From: Blastomonas fulva
GTDB lineage: Bacteria; Pseudomonadota; Alphaproteobacteria; Sphingomonadales; Sphingomonadaceae
Length of the DNA stretch: 64,000 nucleotides
Assembly: GCF_003431825.1 (NCBI RefSeq)
Contig: NZ_CP020083.1
Location: 3,758,501-3,822,500 of the forward strand
Reading direction: 5' to 3'
The translations under genes were made by a program, and so were the position numbers. Positions 1 through 7,832 of this stretch are shown here, in pieces (position 1 is the first letter of the stretch; each line of letters opens with the position of its first letter). The notes under the pieces were generated by a model. That model made no database searches. It saw nothing but the letters and a program-made list of their open reading frames with translations, and was not told where the DNA came from.

Positions 1-465
1 GCTGCGGGGCTTGCAGCGAGCAAGGCCGGCCTGCCGTTCAACATGGACGCATGGGATGGCTACCCCGTCCAGCGCGAGGCGCTGCTCCAGTCCGCGCAGG
101 CCGCGGACGCCGATCTGGTCGTGCTGTCGGGCGACAGCCACAATGGCTGGGGCTTCGATCTGGATGCGGGCGGCAAGCCCGCCGGGGTCGAGTTTGCCGG
201 TCATTCGATCAGCTCGCCGGGGTTCGAGGCCTATGCGCCGACGATTGCCCCCGCCGATGTCGCAGGCGCACTGGTGCGCGGCAATCCGCAGCTCAAATGG
301 GCCGATACCAGCTCGCGCGGCTACATGACGCTGCAGCTGACCCAGCAAAGCGCCACCGCGCACTGGCACAAGCTGCGCACCATTCGCGAACGCAGCACCG
401 ATCTGGCCGGAAGCAGCAGCCTTAGCGTCCTTCCCGGACGGCGGACGATCGCGATGCCCGGCTGA
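1..465 (+). CDS. PhoD-like alkaline phosphatase, C-terminal end (5' truncated)
   Basis: The reading frame is open from the first base of the window, so this is the C-terminal part (about 154 residues) of a larger protein. The segment VVLSGDSHNGWGF, followed by a piece on a shared organisation of a GHSISSPG type, matches the end of PhoD-family metallophosphatases, where the Asp-Ser-His stretch supplies metal ligands. PhoD enzymes are normally Tat-exported and hydrolyse phosphodiesters or monoesters, but the signal region lies outside the window. The family call rests on this short conserved segment. The next gene starts about 190 bases downstream on the same strand with its own ribosome binding site. 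Confidence 0.75.
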   Translation, partial: AAGLAASKAGLPFNMDAWDGYPVQREALLQSAQAADADLVVLSGDSHNGWGFDLDAGGKPAGVEFAGHSISSPGFEAYAPTIAPADVAGALVRGNPQLKWADTSSRGYMTLQLTQQSATAHWHKLRTIRERSTDLAGSSSLSVLPGRRTIAMPG

Positions 466-657
466 TCGCGGCGGCGGGGGCGGCGCGGCCAGCTGGTACT
501 GCAAAGCCGTTGGTCGACGCTGCCCTGCTGCCTGCCGAAAAGCTTTGCCCGCCTGTCGGACACGCCCTAGGCTGCCCGCATCGTCGCAGTCCGCCGTTCC
601 GGCGCGGCATGGCGACCGCCCGCAATGCGGGCTCAACAGACCTTAGGGGAGCTACAT

Positions 658-2856
658 ATGGTAAAATCGATTCTGCTGGCATCGGCAGCGCTCATCGCGC
701 TGGCGGCGGCACCTGTCAGCGCGCACGAAACCGATGGCAAGGGCCCGGAAATCGACCTGCTGATCGAAGGCGAAGCGTCCGCCGAAGCGCCGCTGGCCGG
801 CACCCCCGATGCCGAGGGCATCACCACCACCGCACGTGATTACTGGGGCAACTGGGGCATCGACACCACCGTGATGAACCCGGCGGTCAAGCCCGGCGAT
901 GACTTCTACGCCTATGTCAACGGCAAGTGGCTCGACAGCTTCGAAATGCCCGCCGATCGTACCCGCTATGGCGCGTTCACGCTGCTCGCCGAAAAGTCCG
1001 AGCAGCGCGTGCGCAAGATCATCGACGAGCTCGCCGCTACCAAGCCCGATCCGAAGACCGGCGCAGGCAAGGTTGCCGCTTTCTACAATTCCTATCTCGA
1101 TACCTCAGCGATCGACGCGGCGGGCCTTGCCCCTGCCCAGCCCTATCTCGACAAGATCAAGGCGGCCAAGACCCGCGAAGACCTTGCCAAATTGTTCGGC
1201 GCGCCCGGCTTCCGCAGCCCGGTGGCAGGCTTTGTCGATATCGATTCCAAGCAGACCGACACCTATATCTTCCAGGTCACCCAGGCGGGCCTGGGCCTGC
1301 CCGACCGCGACTATTATCTCGTCGACAGCGAGGCGAACCTGAAGATCCGCGCCGGATACATGCAGTATCTGACCTTCCTGATGGGCAAGGCAGGCTATGC
1401 CGATCCGGCAGCCACCGCGCAGACGGTCTATGATCTGGAAAAGCAGATCGCGACCGCGCATTGGGACCGCGCTGTCGGCCGCAACCGCAACCTTACCTAC
1501 AACAAGCTCACCAAGGCCGAGATGGTGGCATTGGGCGGCGGCTTCCCGGTCGAGACCTTCATGAAGGCGATCGGCGTCGACGGCCAGCAGGACTTCGTCG
1601 TCCGCCAGCTCACCCCGACCGCCGAGGAACTCGCCGCCGAAAAGCTGACCCCCGAACAGGCGGCGAAGCTCGGCAGCGGCATCGGCGGGCTGTTCACGCT
1701 CGCCAACACCGCGCCGATCGCGGCCTGGCAGGCCTGGCTTGCAGCCGGTTTCCTCTCGAGCAACGCCAGCGTGCTGCCCTCGGATATCGATGAGGCCAAT
1801 TTCGCATTCTACGGCAAGGTGCTGGGCGGCCAGCAGAAGCAGCGCGAGCGCTGGCAGCGGGGTGTCGCCGCGGTCGAAGGCACGATGGGCGAGATCGTCG
1901 GCAAGATCTATGCGGACCGCTATTTCCCCGCGGAAAACAAGGCCGCGATGGACGAGCTGGTCGGCAATCTGCGCAAGGCGATGGCGGCGAACCTCGACGA
2001 CATCACCTGGATGGGCGATGCCACCAAGGTGGAGGCGCGCGACAAGCTCGCCAAGTTCACCCCCAAGATCGGCTATACCGAAAAGTTCGAGACCTATGAC
2101 AGCCTGGCGATCGCGCCTGGCAAGGCGCTCGACAATGTCATCGCCGCGACCACCTGGGGCTACAAGGACAACATCTCCAAGCTGGGCAAGCCGATCGACA
2201 AGACCGAATGGTTCATGCTGCCGCAGACGGTGAATGCGTATTACTCGCCGCCGCGCAACGAGATCGTCTTTCCCGCCGCGATCCTGCAGCCGCCGTTCTT
2301 CAACCTGACCGCGGACCCGGCGGTGAATTATGGCGCGATCGGCGGGGTCATCGGCCATGAAATGGGCCATGGCTTTGACGATCAGGGCTCCAAGTCGGAT
2401 GGCGACGGCGTGCTCCGCGATTGGTGGACGCCGGAGGATCAGGCCAACTTCAAGAAGCTGACCAGCGCGCTGGTCGCCCAGTACAGCGCCCTGTGCCCGC
2501 TCGACGACGGCAAGACCTGCGTCAACGGCGCGCTGACCCTGGGCGAGAACATCGGCGATGTCGGCGGTCTGTCGATGGCGTATCGCGCCTACAAGATCCA
2601 CCTGAACGGCAAGGAGGACAAGGTGATCGACGGGCTGACCGGCGACCAGCGCTTCTTCATGGCCTGGGCACAGGTGTGGCGCAACAAGTCGCGCGAAGAG
2701 TTCCTGCGCCAGCAGCTGCAGACGGACTCGCACTCGCCCGCCAATTACCGCGCCAACGGCACCGTCCGCAATTTCGACGAGTGGTACAAGGCATTCGACG
2801 TCAAGCCGGGCGACGCATTGTACCTGCCGCCCGAAAAGCGCATCCGCATCTGGTGA
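658..2856 (+). CDS. M13 family zinc metallopeptidase (neprilysin/PepO-like), exported
   Basis: A 732-residue protein with a signal peptide at residues 1-22 (hydrophobic, ending ...PVSA), so probably periplasmic or outer-membrane associated. The zinc motif HEMGH is at residues 567-571, inside the typical M13 context GGVIGHEMGHGFDDQG. GENIGDVGG, carrying the third zinc ligand, follows some 60 residues later. Length and motif order fit full PepO-like oligopeptidases. The ATG at 658 is preferred over an in-frame ATG at 625 because TTAGGGGAGC stands 7-12 bases before it and the signal peptide then begins at once. Substrate is unknown; family members cleave peptides of limited length. Confidence 0.93.
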   Translation: MVKSILLASAALIALAAAPVSAHETDGKGPEIDLLIEGEASAEAPLAGTPDAEGITTTARDYWGNWGIDTTVMNPAVKPGDDFYAYVNGKWLDSFEMPADRTRYGAFTLLAEKSEQRVRKIIDELAATKPDPKTGAGKVAAFYNSYLDTSAIDAAGLAPAQPYLDKIKAAKTREDLAKLFGAPGFRSPVAGFVDIDSKQTDTYIFQVTQAGLGLPDRDYYLVDSEANLKIRAGYMQYLTFLMGKAGYADPAATAQTVYDLEKQIATAHWDRAVGRNRNLTYNKLTKAEMVALGGGFPVETFMKAIGVDGQQDFVVRQLTPTAEELAAEKLTPEQAAKLGSGIGGLFTLANTAPIAAWQAWLAAGFLSSNASVLPSDIDEANFAFYGKVLGGQQKQRERWQRGVAAVEGTMGEIVGKIYADRYFPAENKAAMDELVGNLRKAMAANLDDITWMGDATKVEARDKLAKFTPKIGYTEKFETYDSLAIAPGKALDNVIAATTWGYKDNISKLGKPIDKTEWFMLPQTVNAYYSPPRNEIVFPAAILQPPFFNLTADPAVNYGAIGGVIGHEMGHGFDDQGSKSDGDGVLRDWWTPEDQANFKKLTSALVAQYSALCPLDDGKTCVNGALTLGENIGDVGGLSMAYRAYKIHLNGKEDKVIDGLTGDQRFFMAWAQVWRNKSREEFLRQQLQTDSHSPANYRANGTVRNFDEWYKAFDVKPGDALYLPPEKRIRIW

Positions 2857-2943
2857 TCACGCGTCACCGGTTCTTCCGGCCCGGCTTCGTCTCCCTTTGA
2901 GGCGTTGCCGGGCGGGAGCGCCGGGCGCTGACGACCCGCCAGC

Positions 2944-3558
2944 CTAGCGCGCGGAGAACAGCAGCCGTCCCGGCCCCAGCTGCGCCAGCACCATGGCGAT
3001 ATCGCTGTGCGAGACGGTGAAGCAGCCGAAACTGCGCCCCACCCTGCCCGATGTGCTCGCCATGGTCTGGCTGACATAATCGGCGCTGTGGATCACGATG
3101 GCGCGATCGAACGCCAGGTCGTTTTGCGGATCGAGCCCGTGCAACCGCCGCGAGCGGCCATATTTGCCGACATAGCTCTCGCCCACCAGAAAGCTGCCTG
3201 CGGACGAGGCATTCGATCCCGGTTCGTTCGAGAATCGCTGCACGAAGCCGGTGTTGGCGGGGTCAGACCCGCGCCCATGCGCCACAAGGTTGCTCGACAC
3301 GATCCGCCCGCTGCCAAGATCGATGACCTGAAAGCGCGGCTTGCCCGAAGGTGCGGCAAAATCGACGAGGCCGACAACGTCGCGGTGCGGTACCTTGGCG
3401 CCATGGGCGTCGAGCGCCGCCCTGGCCTTGGCGAGCAGACCCGGAGCGGCATCGGTGCGAACGGCGGCAAAGGCGCGCGGCGCGCCCAGCCCGTCTACCC
3501 CAAGCCCGGCTGCCCCCAGCCCCAGCGCTCCGATAAAGTGGCGTCGTGTCAGTTTCAT
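2944..3558 (-). CDS. Murein L,D-transpeptidase catalytic domain family protein (YkuD_2 type), Tat signal
   Basis: A 204-residue protein. The N-terminus MKLTRRHFIGALGLGAAGLG has a twin-arginine motif and a hydrophobic stretch, predicting Tat export. The C-terminal half carries the YkuD_2 pattern: VIHSADYVS, then a GRVGRSFGC segment with the presumed catalytic cysteine. The last residues FTVSHSDIAMVLAQLG fit the domain end. The family is thought to make or edit 3-3 cross-links in peptidoglycan. I chose the ATG at 3558 because the Tat motif begins there; an upstream in-frame ATG at 3618 would add 20 non-signal residues. It is divergent from another L,D-transpeptidase gene 75 bases away. Confidence 0.82.
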   Translation of the reverse strand: MKLTRRHFIGALGLGAAGLGVDGLGAPRAFAAVRTDAAPGLLAKARAALDAHGAKVPHRDVVGLVDFAAPSGKPRFQVIDLGSGRIVSSNLVAHGRGSDPANTGFVQRFSNEPGSNASSAGSFLVGESYVGKYGRSRRLHGLDPQNDLAFDRAIVIHSADYVSQTMASTSGRVGRSFGCFTVSHSDIAMVLAQLGPGRLLFSAR

Positions 3559-3633
3559 TGCTACACCGTCAAACAGTTCAGTCACCGCAAAATTGGGCAC
3601 TCCAGGCACAAAGTGCAAACGGACGGATCAAGA

Positions 3634-4776
3634 ATGCAGAAAAAATCGCGGATGACAAGGTCGGCGCTGCTCGGCCTGGCGTTGGCAGGGCTGGCGGTTG
3701 CAGGCTCGGCATCGGCGCATGCGGCGTCCTGGCGGATCGCGCAGGCGCAGGAACTGCGCCAGTGGATCGCCGCCGCGCCGCAGGATGCGCTTCCGGTTCT
3801 GGACACCGCAGAGCTCGACACCGCGCTGCGCGAAGGGCCGGGCCCGGCGCTCGACCTGAGTGCACGCACGCTCGCGCTGAAGCTCGCCGCGATGCATCTG
3901 CTGGGCGCTTCGCCTGCAAACCAGAAGGCCGGCTGGCAGATCCCCGATACCGATGCGCAGACCGACCTGGGTCAGGGGCTCGACCAGGCGCTTGCCAGCG
4001 ACAGCCTCGCCAGGTTCCTCACCGGCCTGCGTCCCGCGCACCGCGACTATGCCGCCCTGCGCGCCGCTTATGCCATCGAGAGCGACCCGGACCGCAAGGC
4101 GGTAATCGCCCGCAACATGGAACGCTGGCGCTGGATGCCGCGGGAACTGGGCGTGAACCATCTGCTGGTCAACGCCGCGTTCTTCGAGGCGCGGCTGACG
4201 CGGCAGGGCAAGCCCGACCGGACATGGCGCGTCATTGTCGGCAAGACCGCAACCCCGACCCCGGTGTTCGCGACCCAGATCACCGGCGTCAACCTCAACC
4301 CCTGGTGGAACATCCCGGCGAGCATCGTTCGCGAAAAGGGCGGGCGCTTTGCGGCAAGCCAGGGATATGTCCAGACGGGCGGGCAATGGCGGCAGAAGCC
4401 CGGCCCCGGCAACGCGCTCGGGCAGATGAAGCTGGTGATGCCCAATCCCTTTAGCGTCTATATCCACGACACCCCCAGCAAGACGCTGTTCGCCAGGGAG
4501 ACCCGCGCCTTCAGCCATGGCTGCGTGCGGATCGACGATGCGGTCGGATTTGCCACCGTTCTGCTCGAAGGCAGCAAGACCAGCGCCGAGGTCGCCGCAG
4601 CGGTCAAGGCGGGCAATTCGGTGACCTTCGATCTGGCGAACCCGATCCCGGTATACCTCGCCTATTTCACCGCCGCGCCCGCTGCCGACGGCACGATCGC
4701 GTTCAGCCCGGACATCTATCGCCGCGACAGCCGAATCGCGCTCGCCGCGAAAACGGGCGTGCCCTGCCGGGGCTGA
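3634..4776 (+). CDS. L,D-transpeptidase (YkuD domain, YcbB-like), exported
   Basis: A 380-residue protein with an N-terminal signal segment (LLGLALAGLAVAGSASAHA). The C-terminal YkuD catalytic domain contains SHGCVRIDDA, with Ser294, His295 and catalytic Cys297; upstream lies NPWWNIPASI, typical of the larger YcbB-like enzymes. These form 3-3 (mDap-mDap) peptidoglycan cross-links in the periplasm. It lacks an obvious peptidoglycan-binding repeat at the N-terminus and is shorter than E. coli YcbB (about 600 residues). An internal start at 3652 is possible. The head-to-head arrangement with the YkuD_2 gene suggests shared control. Confidence 0.88.
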   Translation: MQKKSRMTRSALLGLALAGLAVAGSASAHAASWRIAQAQELRQWIAAAPQDALPVLDTAELDTALREGPGPALDLSARTLALKLAAMHLLGASPANQKAGWQIPDTDAQTDLGQGLDQALASDSLARFLTGLRPAHRDYAALRAAYAIESDPDRKAVIARNMERWRWMPRELGVNHLLVNAAFFEARLTRQGKPDRTWRVIVGKTATPTPVFATQITGVNLNPWWNIPASIVREKGGRFAASQGYVQTGGQWRQKPGPGNALGQMKLVMPNPFSVYIHDTPSKTLFARETRAFSHGCVRIDDAVGFATVLLEGSKTSAEVAAAVKAGNSVTFDLANPIPVYLAYFTAAPAADGTIAFSPDIYRRDSRIALAAKTGVPCRG

Positions 4777-4798
4777 CGCCGCGTCCGTCTCCCGGACC

Positions 4799-4870
4799 GG
4801 TGCGCTTGCGCGCGCCTCCCAGAATGGTGCGCTTGCGCGCATCTCCCACAATGGTGCGCTTGCGCGCAGG
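4799..4870. repeat. 27-bp tandem repeat, nearly three copies
   Basis: The 15-mer GGTGCGCTTGCGCGC occurs at 4799-4813, 4826-4840 and 4853-4867, exactly 27 bases apart. The 12-base linkers are near-identical: the first ends CTCCCAGAAT and the second CTCCCACAAT. The repeat lies just after the L,D-transpeptidase stop codon and before the DUF1289 gene. No role is evident. Confidence 0.9.
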
Positions 4871-4876
4871 GGGGCG

Positions 4877-5110
4877 TTGTGGTTTGTGCGCGGCGTGAAG
4901 TCACCCTGTAACCTGACCTGCCGGATTGAACCCGATAGCGGCTATTGCGCGGGCTGCGGCCGCGACATCGCGGAAATCGTCGAATGGCCGAGCGCGCCTG
5001 ATGACCGCAAGCAGCAGATCCTCTCGGTGCTGCCGCAGCGGCTGGCGGCGATGACCGACGCGCACCCCGCGCCGGTTGGACCACCCTCTATTCCAGCAGC
5101 TCGAACGTAA
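4877..5110 (+). CDS. DUF1289 domain protein (four-cysteine motif)
   Basis: A 77-residue protein with the DUF1289 signature: SPCNLTCRIE, then GYCAGCGRDIAEI and W, then DDRKQQIL. The four cysteines resemble a small metal or Fe-S binding site; function is not established. The start is uncertain: TTG at 4877 is the furthest upstream, and in-frame GTG codons at 4886 or 4895 would put the motif almost at the N-terminus, as in many family members. The 3' end overlaps the convergent saccharopine-dehydrogenase-like gene by 23 bases. Confidence 0.8.
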   Translation: MWFVRGVKSPCNLTCRIEPDSGYCAGCGRDIAEIVEWPSAPDDRKQQILSVLPQRLAAMTDAHPAPVGPPSIPAART

Positions 5111-6305
5111 GCCCGGCATCGGCCTGCAGCCGCTCGATCAGCCTGTCGCCCAGCAGCGTCGCCGGCGTCCAGAACCCTCCCGGAACATCGTCCGCCACGT
5201 CGCGGGCAAGACACGCCGCGGCCTGTGACAGCATCTTGGCGGTGGATCCATAGCCGGGGTCGCGATCACCCGTCACCCGGCAGGCGATCGTCTCGCCCTT
5301 GGCGGTCGTGCCGCGGAATACGATGTCGAACCCGCCTTCCAGCTGCGCCTTCTCGCTTGGGCCCTCGCCCGGCTTGGGCAGCACCGCGGTTTCGAGCAGC
5401 CAGCGCACCGGCGGCACCGCCAGACCCAGAATCAGGGCATTCAGGCCCCAGCTCGTCGCCCGCGCCGTCGTCTTGCCGCGCGCGCCGGCCCCGGTCACCA
5501 CCGCCTCTTCGTAGCGAAAGCCGGTGCCATAGCTGTTGCCGATCAGCGCATTCGACCGATGCACCACCCGGGCGTTGATCGCCTCCATGATGAACGGCGC
5601 GATCCAGCCCGCCGAGGCATCGTCATGGGCGATCTTCACCTCGCGCTGCGGGGCCGAGAACCCATGCCCCGGCGGGCAAAGGCTGTAGGGGTCCTTCAGC
5701 TCGCGCCGCAGATCGGCATCGCCCACCGCTTCCTTGACCATGTTGATCATGCTCGCGATGGTCCCGCCCGATGCGCCGCCCTTCATGCTGACCACCCGCA
5801 TCGCGATCTTCTCGCACGGCTGGCCGAAGCGCTGCAGCGCGTGCCGCTGGAGAAAATGCACGCCCAGATCCGACGGGATCGAATCGAACCCGCAGCAGTG
5901 CACGATCCGAGCGCCACTTGCCTTGGCGTCGGCTTCATGCCGTGCCTGCATCTTGCGGATCCATTGCGGCTCGCCGGTCAGGTCGCAATAATGCGTGCCG
6001 CTCGTGGCGCAGACCTGCACCAGCAGGCTGCCGTACAGCGCATAGGGGCCGACAGTGGACATCACCACGCTGGTCCGCGCGCACATCTGCCGCAACGCGG
6101 CCTCGTCGGCGGCATCGGCAACGATCATCTCGACCCCCGACAGCCCGACCGCATCGCTGACGCTCTGCAGCTTGGCCAGCGAGCGCCCGGCAAACGCCCA
6201 TCTGATCGACCCGTCCGCAAACTGCCCGTGCATGTACCGCGTGATAATCTGGCCGACGAAACTGGTCGCCCCATAAACGATGATGTCGAAATTCGCGTCG
6301 GTCAT
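5088..6305 (-). CDS. Saccharopine dehydrogenase-like / trans-acting enoyl reductase family protein
   Basis: A 405-residue protein starting MTDANFDIIVYGATSFVGQ. The GATSFVG stretch is a Rossmann dinucleotide-binding turn, followed by SIRWAFAGRSLAKL and a VVMSTVGPYALYG segment. This order is typical of the saccharopine dehydrogenase NADP-binding family that includes mycobacterial trans-acting enoyl reductases. Members reduce double bonds in lipid-like intermediates or remain uncharacterised. It follows the leftward operon after a 164-base gap, so it may be read through from that operon or have its own promoter. Its overlap with DUF1289 is tail to tail. Confidence 0.8.
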   Translation of the reverse strand: MTDANFDIIVYGATSFVGQIITRYMHGQFADGSIRWAFAGRSLAKLQSVSDAVGLSGVEMIVADAADEAALRQMCARTSVVMSTVGPYALYGSLLVQVCATSGTHYCDLTGEPQWIRKMQARHEADAKASGARIVHCCGFDSIPSDLGVHFLQRHALQRFGQPCEKIAMRVVSMKGGASGGTIASMINMVKEAVGDADLRRELKDPYSLCPPGHGFSAPQREVKIAHDDASAGWIAPFIMEAINARVVHRSNALIGNSYGTGFRYEEAVVTGAGARGKTTARATSWGLNALILGLAVPPVRWLLETAVLPKPGEGPSEKAQLEGGFDIVFRGTTAKGETIACRVTGDRDPGYGSTAKMLSQAAACLARDVADDVPGGFWTPATLLGDRLIERLQADAGLTFELLE

Positions 6306-6469
6306 GTGTGTCTCCAGAGCAAGGCCCGGAGACGGTGATACGGGAATAACGCGCGGCTGCCACAGATTAGTCTGCCCGTGGCGGCAACAGCCATTGCCGC
6401 ATGGGGCGCACCAGCGCCGTGGCGCAGGGCTGTCGGATCAGGATCGCGGCGCGCGCGATCCGTGCCAGC

Positions 6470-7060
6470 TCATCCGGCGTGGTTGCCGATTTGCCACCCC
6501 TGACCTGCCAGATGGGCTTCGCCGAACCGGCGGGGAGTCTCTTCGAGCTTGGTCGCGAGGCTGTCGTTCCAGCGGTTGAAAAAGCCGTAGAGCGCGATGA
6601 CCGCGAGCAGTTCGACGATCTGTTGCTCGTCGAAATGCACGGCCAGTTGCGCCATCGCTGCATCGGTCACTCCGGAGGGGGACTGTCCGGCAAGCACCGC
6701 AAAGGATAGCGCGGCGCGTTCGGCTTGCGAGAACAGCGGGCTGCGCTCATAATCCCAGATCGCCGCGATCTTCTCGACCGAAGCGCCGCTGTGCGCCGCG
6801 TTGCTTGCGGTGTGCGCCGAACAATATTGGCAGCCTGCGGCCATGCTGGCGAGATAGCCCGCCATGTACTTGAGATCGGCTGCCACGCGCCCTGCCCCCA
6901 TGATCGCTGTCCAAAGACCAAGCGTGGCCTGCAGGATATCGGGCCGGTAGCCCAGCGTGGTGATGCTGCCGGGCAGCTCGGCGAAATCGGCGAGAAACGG
7001 GCTGGTGTCGATTCCGCGCTCGGCGAGTTCCTCGAGGGTCAGCGATTTGATGCGTGCCAT
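6470..7060 (-). CDS. Carboxymuconolactone decarboxylase (AhpD-like) family protein
   Basis: A 196-residue protein. Cys77-Gln-Tyr-Cys80 and His83 (GCQYCSAHTA) form the AhpD-type CxxC..H redox/proton-relay site, after a helical lead (LGLWTAIMGAGRVAADLKYM). Such proteins are alkylhydroperoxidase-like disulfide reductases or have unknown roles in degradation operons; a true decarboxylase of protocatechuate intermediates would normally lack the CxxC. The ATG at 7060 is preferred over one at 7090 inside the previous gene, because GGAAGG stands just before it and the gap to the upstream SDR stop is then 4 bases. It is the last tightly linked gene of the leftward GntR-controlled operon. Confidence 0.83.
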   Translation of the reverse strand: MARIKSLTLEELAERGIDTSPFLADFAELPGSITTLGYRPDILQATLGLWTAIMGAGRVAADLKYMAGYLASMAAGCQYCSAHTASNAAHSGASVEKIAAIWDYERSPLFSQAERAALSFAVLAGQSPSGVTDAAMAQLAVHFDEQQIVELLAVIALYGFFNRWNDSLATKLEETPRRFGEAHLAGQGWQIGNHAG

Positions 7061-7064
7061 GCTG

Positions 7065-7832
7065 TCAGCCTTCCCATTCGCAATTGCCATCGACGCCGAT
7101 GATTTGCCCGGTGACGTGCCGCGCCGCGGCCGATGCCAGAAACAGCGCCATGTCGCCGATTTCCGACGGCTGGATCTTGGTCCTCAGCGAGATGAAGCCC
7201 AGCGCCTCGGCCTCGACCTCAGGCACGGCCAGCCCACGCGCTTCGGCCGCCCGCCCCATCAGCATTCGCATCCGTTCGGTGTCCATGAAACCCGGGCGGA
7301 TCGCATTGACGCGGATGCCATCGGGGCCAAGCTCACGCGCCAGATTGCGGGTCATCCCCTCCAGCGCCCATTTCGATGCGACATAAGCGGTGCGCCCGGG
7401 AAGCCCGGTGACCGCCGATGCCGTCGAGATGTTGATGATCGCGCCGCTGCCGACGTTCTTCATCCCGGGAACCACTGCGCGGATCATGTGGAACGCGCCC
7501 TGCACGTTGACCGCAAAGCAGCGCGCCCATTCGTCGGGCGCGTTGGTCTCGATCCCGCCGATCGGCCCTGCGATCCCGGCGTTGTTCACCAGCACGTCGA
7601 CCGGCCCCATCGAGGCCGCAAAAGCCTCCACCGCGACCGGATCGGCAACGTCGACGCAGTAACCCGAAAGTCCCAGATGCCCGTCACACGCGCTGTCGAG
7701 CGCCGCCGGGTCGACATCGCAGATGCTGACCTTCCAGCCAGCATCCGCAAAGACGTGCGCGATGGCAAGGCCGATGTTCGCTGCGCCCGCGGTGACCACC
7801 GCGTGCCTGATCGGGTTCGGTGGAATGCTCAT
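7065..7832 (-). CDS. SDR family oxidoreductase
   Basis: A 255-residue classical short-chain dehydrogenase. It has an NAD(P)-binding turn VTAGAANIGLAIA (Ala replaces the usual second Gly), DVLVNNAGIAGP, the catalytic Ser in NISTASAV and Tyr-x-x-x-Lys in YVASK. The conserved IRPGFMDTER region follows, and the C-terminus reads GQIIGVDGNCEWEG. The start overlaps the hyuB-like stop by 4 bases (ATGA). It probably oxidises an alcohol or reduces a ketone in the same pathway as its neighbours; the substrate cannot be read from sequence. Confidence 0.88.
   Translation of the reverse strand: MSIPPNPIRHAVVTAGAANIGLAIAHVFADAGWKVSICDVDPAALDSACDGHLGLSGYCVDVADPVAVEAFAASMGPVDVLVNNAGIAGPIGGIETNAPDEWARCFAVNVQGAFHMIRAVVPGMKNVGSGAIINISTASAVTGLPGRTAYVASKWALEGMTRNLARELGPDGIRVNAIRPGFMDTERMRMLMGRAAEARGLAVPEVEAEALGFISLRTKIQPSEIGDMALFLASAAARHVTGQIIGVDGNCEWEG

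Noticed and set aside
1105..2733. A 542-codon leftward frame opposite the M13 peptidase
   Set aside because: Antisense shadow of a clear coding gene with no recognisable motif; the peptidase on the other strand has the HEMGH site and a signal peptide.
6470..7060. Assignment as 4-carboxymuconolactone decarboxylase
   Set aside because: The CxxC...H pattern is AhpD-like and no protocatechuate pathway gene is in the window.
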